From Diorhabda sublineata (taxonomy: Eukaryota > Arthropoda > Insecta > Coleoptera > Chrysomelidae), in NCBI RefSeq assembly GCF_026230105.1, contig NC_079485.1, positions 26,269,572 to 26,333,571 on the forward strand: 64,000 nt of DNA, in the 5' to 3' direction. Positions 24,630 through 38,500 of the stretch are shown piece after piece. The first letter of the stretch is position 1; every line of letters starts with the position of its first letter. The translations under genes and the position numbers were made by a program. Under the pieces are notes generated by a model. The model ran no database searches. It was not told the origin of the DNA and saw only the letters and a program-made list of their open reading frames with translations.

Positions 24630-24870
24630 TTATCTTCATTAAAGTCGATGCAGTCTTTGTCCTCTACAATTACTGATGAACTATTATTGCAGTCTTCGCA
24701 CCCAGAACAAGTGAAAATGCAGTACAATCCAAGTGTTCTACATCCCCACATAAAATACCGCACCCTTTTTTGCATTGGCAAAAAATTGTTTTTATAAGTT
24801 CATCGGGTGCAGGCGGTTTGTTCATCCGTACGGGGTGTAATAAACCTTCATTAAAATTCAATCACCAATC
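24630..24870 (-). pseudogene. Cysteine-rich CXC-type fragment
   Basis: On the minus strand one frame gives PPAPDELIKTIFCQCKKGCG. After a one-base shift the next frame gives GCRTLGLYCIFTCSGCEDCN, then an acidic tail. The Cys spacing resembles the CXC/Tesmin-like tail found on some arthropod transposon-encoded or domesticated proteins. It is broken by the shift and has no flanking domain, so I do not assign a function. Confidence 0.5.
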
Positions 24871-25309
24871 TGTTGCTCGGATGTTTCCATTTCACTGTTG
24901 AATTTATAAATAATGGCATTTTTTTTTGTGTGCTCGTCTAAGGAATCAACAGTGGGCAGAAGGGAAATTATCACAGCACTTGCCATTTTTTTTGAACTTT
25001 AGAACATACTGGTGAGGAATCAACAAATTATATAAACTAACACATGCAGTCACAAGCAGATATTGCTTCTTTTCTGTTTCGATTTGAGGGGTGTAGTTTG
25101 AAGGGATCGAATAAGGAGGTGTTTGCTGGTAAATAGAGGTTTTTAACGGCTATATCTCGCCAAATATTCCTTATGTACAAAATCTACAAAAAAAATTTAG
25201 TCATTAAAAAAGCTGTTATTTAGTATACTATTATTTTTTCCGTATCTCCAGTATTTTCGGAGATATTTTGAAGTAAAAGGTGAAAAAATACTAAAATGCC
25301 AAAAGAAAA

Positions 25310-26150
25310 TAGTCTGATGTTTTATATATTATTCTTCACACGGCTTATCATCATCTCAGAAAGGAAATTGAAGGAATTTCGAATTCTTAGCTAACAATCT
25401 TCTCTAGTTATTAAGGCTTGGGAGTAAACCTCTTGTTTTATGTGACCCCATATAAAAAATCTAAAGACGTCATATCGGGAGAACGAGGGAGCCACCGAAA
25501 AGGACCATTATTTGCTAACCACCTGTCTTCAAATTGCTCTTCTAAAAATATATTTATGACGATTGAATTGTGAGCAGGAGCACCGTCATGAATAAAAAAA
25601 AGATTGTTTAATTCGTCTTATGGTCTAAATAATAATTTTGTTTTAAATTTCTTAAAATATCTTTCACCTAAAAATAAAACAAATAACATTAAAAAATATA
25701 AAAACAGTGATTTTTATATTATTAATTAAGAATAAATTAATTGATTGTGTTCCCTAACCATTTATTCCCATCGTAAAAATGAAGTATTTGATTATTTCTA
25801 ATAGCACAAAACATTGAACTGCCACCGATCTTGAAAAGCACATTCTTTGGTTAAATGAAGATTATCTTGACTCCAATAATGGGAATTTTATTATTAAAAA
25901 TTCAGCAAACAATAATCGTTTAATAAAATCGGTTGGTTTTAAATTTTGACACAAATTGTAAGAATAGGGATGCATTTTATGTTTTCGTTAAATACGGTAA
26001 ATCGACGATTTGCTTACTCCAAGATATCTTACGGCAACAAGTATTGATACTTTTGGATAAGCAGTCAAATGAGCAACAACATTAATTTCGGCATTATCAA
26101 TAACCGGCTTAATTCGATTAACTTTTTGCTTAAAATGAAATAGTGTAAAC
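25310..26150 (-). mobile_element. Tc1/mariner-superfamily transposase pseudogene (RSPDxTxLDFFIWG type)
   Basis: Read on the minus strand from 26110: INVVAHLTAYPKVSILVAVR and VSKSSIYRI (HTH), then HPYSYNLCQNLKPTDFIKRL. Further on come a HDGAPAHNSIVINIFLEEQF segment (about 25610-25545) and an LPRSPDMTSLDFFIWGHIKQ segment (about 25490-25430). The order matches a common insect transposase type. Several stops and frame changes make it inactive. No TIRs were assigned. Confidence 0.7.
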
Positions 26151-26514
26151 CCAGCTTAACAAACATGTCTATTCGATATCCACATCAAGTTAGCACATAT
26201 CTAAATGACATTTTATATACATTTTGTGATACGAATACATATTATATAATAAAAAAATAAATATGATCCAATAAACAGAAAATTGGTAAAAATAAATATA
26301 GGGACCTTTTTCTAGATGCGGTTGGGTTAGCAATTTCAACCGTTAACCGTTCAAGTATTGAACATTCGTCAAAAATGCAACATTTTGACATTAAATGACA
26401 GTTGGTAGTTATCTTCCTTACCGATTGAGATTTCTGATTGTTTCGCGAAGTGTGCGTGATGCGTTGAAAATAAATTAATGTAACAATAAAATGTAAACTT
26501 TAAGGAAAACAGAA

Positions 26515-29500
26515 ATGGGTCGATCAAAATTTCCTGGGAAACCCTCTAAACATATTCTTAGAAAGAGGGTAAATGTTCTTCCACCAACAGGAGAAATAAC
26601 TAATGTTGAATCTAATAGTTCACTGACAGTTAGTTCTGTTGTAGAAAACAAACAGGTAAACATTTATATATTTGCAAATTTTGAGGTATTTATGGTACTA
26701 TATTTATGTAGTTGACTAGACAATTGTTATCTTAAGCGATTTAAATTTATTATATGTTTTATAGGATGAAGATTTGACCGACAGTGATGGTGAAAGTGCA
26801 CATACTGAAACTACTATAAACAAAAATGTTTCAATCAAAAGAAGACTGACTAGGAAGCTAAAATCCTCAATACGAAATAAAAATGTAACTAAAAGAGCCT
26901 TGTTATCCAAAATGTGCACTAAAGCTTCTGTGAAAACCAAACTAAAAACATCTTTATCCAGAAAAGCAGTACACACTTATAATACATCTTGCCATGGAAA
27001 AGTGACAAAAGAATCTACTAATCTTGTCGGTAAATTCGTTTTACCAACAAGAAGTGTACATTCTTCTCGTGTAATTAAACCCAACAAAAGATTTATAAGT
27101 GATATGAATGAAGCTGTAACTTTGAAAAAGAAGGTTACAATTGTGAAAAGGCATTGTGTGAAACAAGAAGATAGTAAATCAGTGTTTTCAGAATCTGGCA
27201 GCTTAAATAGTGATAGTGATAAAACAACATTTACAAATGGACATAAAGTAGTACTCAGACAAGCCAGACTTAAATTACCTAATGAAATAGGTTTACAGGG
27301 TCCTTTCTCAAGTAAACCCAATTCATCTTCAGGGATTGTTACTTGTGGTGTGTGTGGTGCAGTTAGATTTTACAGGTAAATACATTTTGATATGTTTTGC
27401 ACAAATATTAGGTGTGACTACTGAGCTTCTATTGAAATCACTAATCATGATATAGATAAAGAAAATTGTATTTGACATAGTTATTTGTTAGTTTAATAAT
27501 CAAAGTCATTAATTTTTCAAGAAGCTCTAATATTGTCAACCATTTTTAATATTTATATGGAATTGAAAATAATTCAATTATTTTGAATTCATCGTGGTGT
27601 GTTTTTTAGATTTCTCAAGCAAGCCAGAAAGTTTAACATCTATAGTTGTGAGTCATGTAGAAAGTTTATTGCAAAAATGATCAAAAGGCAAGCATGCGGT
27701 AACAAAAATAACCAAATAACTTTAGTTTGCAATAAAGGACAAGGCAACTGCCATGTACCTACAGCTGTAAAAAACCAGCAATGGAGATTGAGTAAATGCG
27801 GCTATAGATGTCCGGCTTGCTGGTTAAAGATATGCCTTCGTGCATTTCAAATTCCTCCATCAATAAAGCAAGGTCTAAGTGGCATGTTACCAAAAAATAT
27901 GCAAGGGTCAGATATTGACTCAAACAATTCCCAACCTCCCTCTTTATGGCAGGCAAATGTTGAAACAAAAATAGTGATAGAGAAACCACAAGAGACAACG
28001 ACTTTGAAACAACGACCTGTAAGATTTAAAAATCCAAAAGCTCAAGCAGCACCTTCCCTTCCTATTTCTAATTCAGATATTAAAAGACAGAAAATAGATC
28101 TTAAAGGCCCCCGGGTGAAGCATGTGTGTCGCAGTGCTTCAATAGTATTAGGTCAACCACTTGCCACTTTTCCAGAAAGTGAGAAGAAATGTGATAACCA
28201 GGAACAAGTTAATGATATTAAAATAGCTGATGAAAAGATAGTGGGTGATAAAACCATAAGTGATGTTAAATTTACTATCCCTAATAAAAGTGACTCAATA
28301 CTTAGTGAACCAGAATCAAATTGTAGTGATAGGACTTCAAAAAATTCTAGCAGTGATTCTACCGATTTTACCACTAAGAGGGAGAAACTCTACAGAAATG
28401 CTACCTTTGTACCGCAAAGTTCTTCAGAGGTATGTTGAAACTTTATTGAATATTTTGTAGGTTGTAGATTTATTTTCTTTAATTGTGAAACTATAATAAA
28501 TCTTCATTAAAAACTCGTTTATTACAGTATTTATTTAGTTGATTTATAAGTTTAAACTTATTTTAATTGTTGTGTAATGTCATTTAAACCTAAACATGTC
28601 AAGATACTTCATATTCAACCTTGACTACACTGCTTTTGGATATAGCAGACCTCAGGAGTGTCTGAATTATTTGGTTTTTTGTTCTGTTAACTTTTAATTA
28701 TTGATATATTCAAAAATTATACTCTATTTATTGAAGAAAAATAGTAAATTAAAACATATTCACCAATAGTGCAGTGATCAGAGTTGTAAACACCTAAGCC
28801 GAGCATGTAACAGGACCGCATTTAAGAAATAATTTGCAGTTTCATACAGCAGATTAATAATATAAATTATAAATAATTATGCATAATTATTATTAAAAAA
28901 TATACAATATATAAAGTTTACAATAGCAGAATGCTGAAAAATCTTTTATGTATGTGTATTGAAACATAAAATAAAATCTTCATTTTTTACCTCAATTAAC
29001 ACATACATAAAAGATTTTTCTGCATTCTGTTATTGTAACTCCAGAAAAAGAATATTTTATAGATTTGTATCTATAAGGCTCACTATTGCTTTTTTAATAT
29101 TTGACTCCACATTTTGCAATTATATTAATGTACTAAGAAATCCCAGCAGAATTTATCTTGTGTTTGATCTTGTTTGTACCGAAGATCATAATTGTACTTG
29201 GCATCCAATATTACATTTCTGTTTAAGGTTGTATATCTGACAATTTAATTATTTGAGATGGCAATACTATTTAAAAACTCTTTTAAAGAAATTTACATTA
29301 CCATATCAGATTTAGAGAGGTATAAACTTGTTAAAATAATGTGGAACTAACTTCTAATTCTTGTAAACTAAGCACAATATTAAGTAGATTAGATAATTTA
29401 TTTAGTAGCAATAGTTCCTGAACATTATTCATAATGACTTGAGATAAGCAAAATTCTACACAATAACATAAATCATATTTATTAGACAGAGATATCAAAT

Positions 29501-32500
29501 ACTGAATCAGCAGGACATTAAAAAAATAAATACATAACTGATAACACATTGAATGAGACCAAATTGATTAGGTGGTGAGAAAAAATGCTACCTAGAATTA
29601 TTTCCCAAGGCAATAAAAAATATAAAGAATTGGTTTGGTGGATATGAATTGGTTACTTAAATTACATTTTCAATGACAGAAATGCACTCAATACTTTTTT
29701 GACAAAAATCTCAGATGTTAGACATTGCTTGATTTTGTTCTGGATCATAAAAAGATTTATATAAAGAAAAACATTTCAAATATTAAACAACTTATTTGAT
29801 TCAAATCTTTTGGGCTCAGAAGTGACAAACTCTTCTTAAAATAAATAAAACTTCAAGAAAACTATTCCCTGAATTTTGAAAAGTGTATTTAAAACAAACA
29901 ACCTAGTTGTAACAACCTACTTTTGTATATTCAAGAACTATTTTTAGATTTCTTAATATAAAACTACTCCTATGCTTCTTTTATTTTTTCTTGGGTTAAT
30001 ATCATTCTATTTTAAAAATATTTGTTACCTCTTAATTTATAGATCTCTATGATATTTATAATACAAAGGAGATTATTTGAATAAAATCAAAATTGTGATC
30101 TCACTCTTAATAAATAAATAAATGAATTTTATTTGGTGTAAATTAATTTTATTATAACTTCTTCAGTTTTACTGATATATACACTATTTTACATAATTTT
30201 ATTATATTCTCTAAATATATATTGGTGCAAATATTTTGATTAAAACCACTTATAGCATATTTATACATTTTATAATACAGTGCAACTGAAAAGATCTTAT
30301 GTATCTATAAAAATTGCCCCAAATGACAGTACAACATCCCACGAACAAATAATTTATGTACTTTTTAAAATGTGCCTGAGGCACTTTCTGTGAAAATAAG
30401 TTGTACAATTTTGTCAGATTAAGTGTTTTTAACATTCAATTCAATATGTCCATACCACTACAAAAAAAATCCAGATCAGATGACAAATCTGGTCATTGGA
30501 TTTTTTATATTACATTTTCTGAACATTGAAAAAATTATGATCCACTTATTTTACCTTATCGTAGATTATTTGGAGGGAATGTACATATTTTATATTCTTC
30601 AATAATGCCAATTTTGAAAATGCCAAAATACCTTGATATTTTGTTTTGGATAGATTATTATTTTTTTGTATTCCCTGAAAATAATTATTTGCCCTATTGC
30701 TTTTTTGCATGAAAAATATATATTTGTTGTGTTATGTAATGAAAACAATTCCCACATTTATTTTTTTAATATATCCAAATACACTGTTGAAAATTTCTTT
30801 AAAATTTCACCAAAAATGTGTATGCAGCTTCAACGCAAATTTACAGAACATAATAATTTAGTTTGAGAAAATTACAATACATTTTGTAAAATTTACTAAA
30901 CGGTAAGAGAAAATTTGATTAGTAACTTTACTATATAATTTTTTAATTTTATTCAAAAATTCATCATAGCGATACTTAGTAAATTTGAAATGCATTTGAC
31001 TATATAATATATATTTGACTATACAACTCAATTTAACTCAGTTTGAAAAACTCACAAAAGATTTTTTTAATTTACTATACAATAAACAAACTATCTTTCT
31101 CTGTCAAGCTACTTTGTTTTAGGTAGAATGATATTGTTGTGTTTTATTTCAGTTTTATTTTAATTATTAAAATCATCTAATCTAAATCAGAAACTTGATA
31201 AATTTATTTAGAACTTAGAGGCTAGAGTGTTTTTGACTCAAGCATAAATGCATGCAAACGGCGTAGGTAGCCCCATTTATCAAATATTTCCATAGTAACT
31301 CAAATCACAAAATAATTTTGTAATTTTACAGTAAAACAGTGTTAATCAAAATACTAAGAAATCTTATGAATTTTCAAAGATTGTTATTACACCTCATCTC
31401 AGTAAATTTTCTCAAATGTTTAAGAAAACTACTCAAATTGTATTATAATTTGAATTCGTACACACTCCTATCTTTAGCAAAACATTACCATTGTTTTACA
31501 GTGTGAATATAGACAAAAAATAAAAAATCTTGAATATAATTAATATCTGTATAAAGCGTGAATTTTAAACTAAAAAATAATAATTCTTAATTTGTTTTTG
31601 GTGATTCGTGATGATGTAATGGATAACCTTGAATTTTCAAGTTTAGAGTTTATTGTACCCTAAATATTACAAATTCAATCTAACTTAGCCAATAAAATAT
31701 TTAATAATATCCTATAAAGAAAATTTACTAGGAAAGGTAATGAGAACAAATGAAAAATAGTGCAGTATTTCTTAGTACATGTGAAAAAAAGACCATGATA
31801 AATTGATACTTTTTATATCTAATTATTCATCATACTTCTTATAAGACCTGTTACTAAAAACTTTACCTAACTGTTATACCTTTTTATATCATGTTTTTGT
31901 AAATGCCTACCCTTTCAGTGCTATTCCAAACATTTTTTTGTCTTCTTTTTCAAATTGTAACAAGACATTGGCTCATGTCTTCAGTTTAAGTAGATTAGCA
32001 CATTGATAACAAGCTACTATTCTTTAATATTCCAACAAGAAAAAGTGCTCAGTGTATACCTATTTATTCTTTGATGCATATCAATTTTAATATAAATCAA
32101 TGAAAATTCCAGAGATTTTTTAATACTACATATTTTTCTCTAGACTAAAGCACCTGAAAGAAAGAAGAATCTCGTCGACCCTCAACTAGGCATACTAACT
32201 GACTTCTGGGATGGTTACGATCCAGAAACAGTGTGTCAAAATGGGTTCTGTATTATTGGATCTGAGCAATTTACCATGTCATCAATATGTTTTCTTTGTG
32301 GAAGCGCTGGGCAAGAACCTATGCTGTATTGTTCCATTTGTTGTGAGCCATATCATTCCTTTTGTCTTGAGCAAGCTCAAAGTTCGCCCATAGACAAGAG
32401 TTTGAAATATTATATGTGGATATGTCCACGATGTACCACTTGCACAGAATGTAACAAAGTAGACAGACAAAAAATCAGTTGTCAAAAGTGTTTGAAAGCA

Positions 32501-35500
32501 TACCATCCAGAATGTTTCAATTCCAAATGGAATAATGATGATAAATCAATGGTGAGTATTGAATTGATGTTTCATTCTAGTTTTTAATTAATATGAGTTT
32601 TCCATTATTTGAAATGGACAACAATATATAAATAAAACATTTAATTCTTGTTTTTATACAAATCGGGGTTCTGGTAATAAAGTTAAAACAATTGATTAAT
32701 TAATTAACAATTGATTAATAAAACATGTATTGATTTATCATTATATATATATTATTATTATATTTGAATCTAAAATACACATGTTAAATTCTTATGTACC
32801 AGTTATTTAATTATTATTTTCTTTAGGTTTGTTCAAAATGTATGAAGTGTAAAAGTTGTGGAACTTTGAGTATAACAAAATTTGTTGGGAATTTGCCACT
32901 GTGTATAACTTGTTTCAAATTGAGAAAAAAAGGAAATTTTTGTCCAGTCTGCCAACACTGTTATGATGATAATGAATGTTGTTCAAAGGTAATTAATGTA
33001 TACTAAATTACACACCATAATTTTTAAAATAATGATAAGAAAAATAAATTTCAACTATTTTAGATCTTAAAGAGAAACTGTTTTTCAGATGATGGAATGT
33101 GCAAAATGTTCGAAATGGGTTCATGCAAAATGTGAACATCTAACAGAAGAGCAATATCAAATGCTGAGTATTCTCCCAGAGTCAATAGAGTATGTGTGTG
33201 CTATATGTTCTAAAACATCAACACCATTGTGGAGGAAGGCTATTAATAATGAAATGAAAATGTGCTTTAGCCAAATTCTGCGCCAGCTTAGTAAGAACAA
33301 AACGGCTAGGTATTTATTGAAGTTGAGTCCGCTGAACAATACAACATCATTAAATAAAACTATAACAAATGCTAGAAAAGTGCAATTTATGGATGAAAGT
33401 ATGGATGTTGATAATAATAACAGCAGCAAAGAACCATTAGATATAAATAAAATTTATTCTTTTGAAGAAAATGAAAAGTATGAAGCCAGCCTTAGTAAAG
33501 TATCTAATGTGTTATCTGTAGTAGACATAAAAAATAAATTACTCTCAAATGAGTACACATCCATAAGAGAATTTAATAAGGAAATTGAAGAGTCGTTAAA
33601 ATTAACAAAATCTGAGCAGTTATTGAAAATTTATCATTCTATATTTCAAGATGTATTCCCTTGGTACAACCAGTCACAAAATGAAGAATTTTCTGGAGTT
33701 TTAGAAAAAGATCCTGATAATGAATCTCAAAATATGATGGTAGATGAAAAACCTTTTGTGAATCTTTCTTCGATAGTTGTAGATACTCGAACATGTAGTT
33801 TTTGCAAGGGTGTGGGAGATGGTGTTAGTCATCGAGAATCTAGACTTTTATATTGTGGGCAAAATGAATGGGTGCATGCCAACTGCGCTCTTTGGTCTTC
33901 AGAAGTTTATGAAGAAATTGATGGATCTTTACAAAATGTACAAAATGCTTTAAATAGAGGACGTATGATTAGATGTGCTCATTGTAAACAAAAAGGAGCA
34001 AGTGTTGGATGTTGTTACAAAGGATGTCACGAAACTTATCATTTCCCATGTGCTAGATTATCCAATTTAAAATTTATGTATGATAAAACTGTGTATTGTG
34101 CAACTCATGATTTACCTAAAAAGAGTCATACCATTAACGCCGATAAGGATTTTGACATTGATAGATGTGTGTTTGTTGAGTTGGATCAAAAGAAGAAGAA
34201 ATACTCAGAAATAGATAAGACGACTGTTATGATTGGGTCATTATGTATAAAAAACCTGGGAAAAATCGACCCAATTGTTTCTGATACATCGGAATATTTA
34301 ATACCAGTAGGATTTGTATGCACAAGATTGTTTTGGTCCACTGTAGAACCCTGGAAACTAGTACCCTATACTATCACCACTTCAATTAAGAACACCATTA
34401 ACAATACACTTGTTATAGATAAAAATTTCACAATTGATCATTCCTGTGACAAAATAATTGTAGATAAATTAATGCGAGAAATAAATGCGTGGCAAAGAGA
34501 TATTGACAAAAAATTTAGTGATACAGAGTTTGATGATGACGAAGAACAGCAAAATGGTGCTGATATTCTATCGCCAGAATTAACTGATGCTATTTTGGAA
34601 GAGTTACCTCATGATCTTTTGGATGGCATTTCAGTACAAGATATTTTTCCAAAATTTTCTTATGACGAATTGATTGATTATAAATCTGATTTGAATAATT
34701 TAGAGGGCCTTAATGAACCATTAAAAAGAACTGATTTAGATGAGGATGTAGATACATATTTAAAGAGTAAAGATACTAAGAGAGGAAGGATTGATCCAAA
34801 TAAGATTGATTCTCTATGCAAATCCCGTCCATGCGCGAAAACGTGTAGTTTAACACTGAGCTGCAAATTAGACAGTTCATTGTCTCCTGCAATGAAGAAG
34901 AGAAAAATGGCACCTGCGCGAGATAATAACGTTATCTATCAGCTACTGCAGGTTGATGGAAATTTTGATGATAGTAGTTCCAGTGAGTGTGGATCTCCTA
35001 CTGGCTTAACTACCTCTAATCCGTGGGGAACTTATATTTCAGAAGAGCCAGTGACGTGTAATAAGTGTCAATCTACTTATAGAACCCAAGCCAGTTATCA
35101 ACGACACCTAGAATCATGTGAAATGCTTTGTACAAGTGATAGTGATTCAGAAGTAAATACTGAACAAGAAATTGTAGCTACATACATTAATCAAAATCCT
35201 AGTTTAGTAGAAAACCAAGTGATGGTAAATGCTAGCGAACCAGTTGTGATATCTTCATTTGAGTCTTTCCAAAGTGAAATACATACTTCAGTCCTTAATA
35301 CTCAAAGCTTTGTAGCATCCAAATCAGCATCAGAAGTAATTCCTGCCGAAATAGTTATTCCAAACATAACACAAACTACAGAACAAAAAACTATATTGCA
35401 AGCTCTTCCAATAAATACAGTGACTCCTATAACACTAGAAACTACTCAGTCTGATCCGAATTACCAATCAACTGTAATAGGTGAACCTTCTATTTCAATT

Positions 35501-38500
35501 CAAACTAACCAGCCTCAGTTTTGTGTGAATCAAACTGTGCCTTTATGTGTAAATCAACCAATTACCCTACAACAAAACAGTATTCAAGTTAATCCTACCT
35601 CAACTTATTCCGGAAATCCAATTTTATCTATAAATCCTAGTGGCTCTATATCGTTAAATCCAGTTCAGCCCAGCAATTCTATAACCATAAATCAAATAAA
35701 TCAGCAGCCCATTCAACAACCCATAGATTTTCATCAAGCACAGTCAGTTACTATTCAATCAATTCCTTATAATAACCTCTTGAATGTAGGATCTCAAAAT
35801 CAATATACATTGAATAGTAAACTGTTAACAAATCCAGTATTACAATCCGTCAATATCCCAAATACACAGTGGGTAAAGCAAGTTACTAAACCAACATTAA
35901 TAGCTCAAAAAGCTGTGAAAACTAAGACTCGCAGTAGAACTTTAGCAGCTAAACGGTCTCATTTTGAAGAAGGAGAAACAATTATTCTTCCTCAAAACTC
36001 TCCTGGTCAAGTAATAGTGCAACATTTGCCGTCCACGAATTATGTACCATTTGTTGATACATTTCAACAACCAGGTCAAAATGTACAATATGTTGCAACT
36101 ATTACTCCTCAAGTTAACACTGTGCCTACTCAGTCCTTAGTACAAATACAACCAGATAATAATATCATAAGCATAGTTCCTGGATTACAGCAAGCTATGT
36201 ATATTCAGCAACCTCGAGTCGAAAACCAATTAGTTGTGGATAGTAATGGTACACTTGGTTGGTCCCAACAACAAACAGTCCAGCCAGTATATTATGGTTT
36301 TGAAACTATAGTTCAAAATACTGTGATGCAGTCTCAACAGTTCCTGCCAACAACGATGCCTGGAGTTTTAACAGCCAACAGTAGTTACTCAACTACTACT
36401 CAAGTCTTTCAAACCAGTAAATTGGAACCAGTATTGGATGTATCGTCTAATAGTTTTGTTTTAGTGAATCCAGGACAATTGGTAAATTCACAATCAATTG
36501 TTAACTCGCAACCCATAGTGAATTCACAACAAATTGTAAATTCTCAATCACAAACTATTATTAATGCACAGCCGATAATTAACTCGCATCAAACACTTAA
36601 CCATCAACCTGTGGTCCACTCTCAATCAATAGTTAACTCTCAACCAGTAGTTAGTTCACAACCAATAATCAACTCTCAGTCGATAGTTAACACGCAATCT
36701 ATCAATCACCCGATTGTCAATTCACAACCAGTGGTCAATTCGCCGTCTATAGTAAATTCACAAACAATGTCTAGCCCACAGTCAATAAGAAATTCTCAAC
36801 AGCTCCATAGTCAGCAATTGCCGGTCATTTCGCAACCAGCAGTAAGTTTGCAGCATATGGTGAATTCTCACCCTTCATTGGTTAATAATTCACTCCAAAC
36901 ACCACAATCATCCAATAATAATAGTCATACTTTAACGAACCCAGTAATATCTCAACCGCTGATTATTTCTCATCCCGTAGAGTTTCAGCAAGCTCAATCT
37001 ATAAAAACAACATTAAATAACGTGTTACCTCACAGGCAAGAATTGAATAATATTTTGCCTAATAGACAAGAAATTAGAATACAAGAAGTAAATAACGTAG
37101 TACCTCAAAGACAAGTAGTGAAAACATCACGTCCTCAAATACAACTGAAGCCATCACAACCACAGACAATTAAATATTCTCAAGCATCACATAAACCCAT
37201 GACCCCTGTGATAGGTCATGGAATTTCACTTCCAACTGCTCCTTTTGTGTCAGAACAACGTATACCTACAAATATTGTTACACCAATTCCTAAACCATCT
37301 TCGACTCCTAGTCGTCCAATGAGTAGGGTGTTGCCAATGCCCACAAATAACACCAAAGAAGCAAAAAAGTTTATATTCGATGATGAAAAGCTTTTAATTT
37401 CTGAAGAAAAGAAAAAGGCCTTACAAGTGCAAAAAGTTCATGAGATTAAAGCTAACAATATAAAGAATGTAAGTAAAATAGATTCTAATAAGAGAATTGA
37501 AATAGTAGAATCCAAAACTATTAGACCGGCTTTCAAACAATTACTGCCAACTAAACCTTCTCCAGTATTGAAAGAAGAAAAGAAAGACGAATGCGTCAAA
37601 CCTGAATTGACTAAAAACTGTGTCAGTATTGAAAAAGTAAATCCGTTAAAAATGGAACCTTTAAAAATAGAACCTATTAAAATAGAAAAATGTCCAAAGA
37701 AAGAAGTAATAAGAGAAGAAGAGGAGGAGAAACCCGTTGAAATATCTATACCTGAAGATACAAGATTAGATAAATCTTTAAAATTGATATTTCAAAAACA
37801 AGGGCAAGATGGGACATACAAAATCAGTTCCAATTTTTTTACGAGACAACCTATACAAGTGGCGCCATTAAAACCAATTAAATCAAGTATGTGTACTCAA
37901 AACCAACCAACTTCATTAAAACAAACAAAAGAATTAAAGTCAAAAATGAAGGAAGAACCAAAACCTGAAGAAAAATTAGAGAAAATTGAAGATACTCTCA
38001 AACCACAAGTTACTAGAAAAGAAAATGAAAATACTCCAACAGTTCTGTACACAATGGAAACTCAAGATGGCTTTAAATATTCTTCATCATCGGTGGGAGA
38101 TCTATGGTCGAAGGTTTTAGATGCTGTACAATCAGCAAGGGCAGCTCATAACATGCCTCCTTTACCGACAAATAATGGCAGCATGCTTAACTCCTTGCAG
38201 ATATTGGGCTTTAAGCCCAATGGTTCGAAGTATTTAATAGAACAGTTACCTGGAGCTAATAAATGTACAAAATATAAATCAATTTTCAACTTCCCTCCAC
38301 ATCCCAGTGATATAGATAATGATTTAACCCAGGACCATATACATGGAGCAATACGTTGTGCCCCTTACGAGAATAAAAAAGACGAACCATTTGATATGTT
38401 TGGGTGGCTGTCTTCACAGCATCGACAGCCAGAAGAAATATCTTTGGATAATTTGGAAATATTGCCCAGGTAATATTTGTTTCTCACTAATTTTGTTAAT

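Noticed and set aside
26977..27321. Minus-strand ORF opposite trithorax exon 2
   Set aside because: Shadow of the coding exon; no domain, no splice context.
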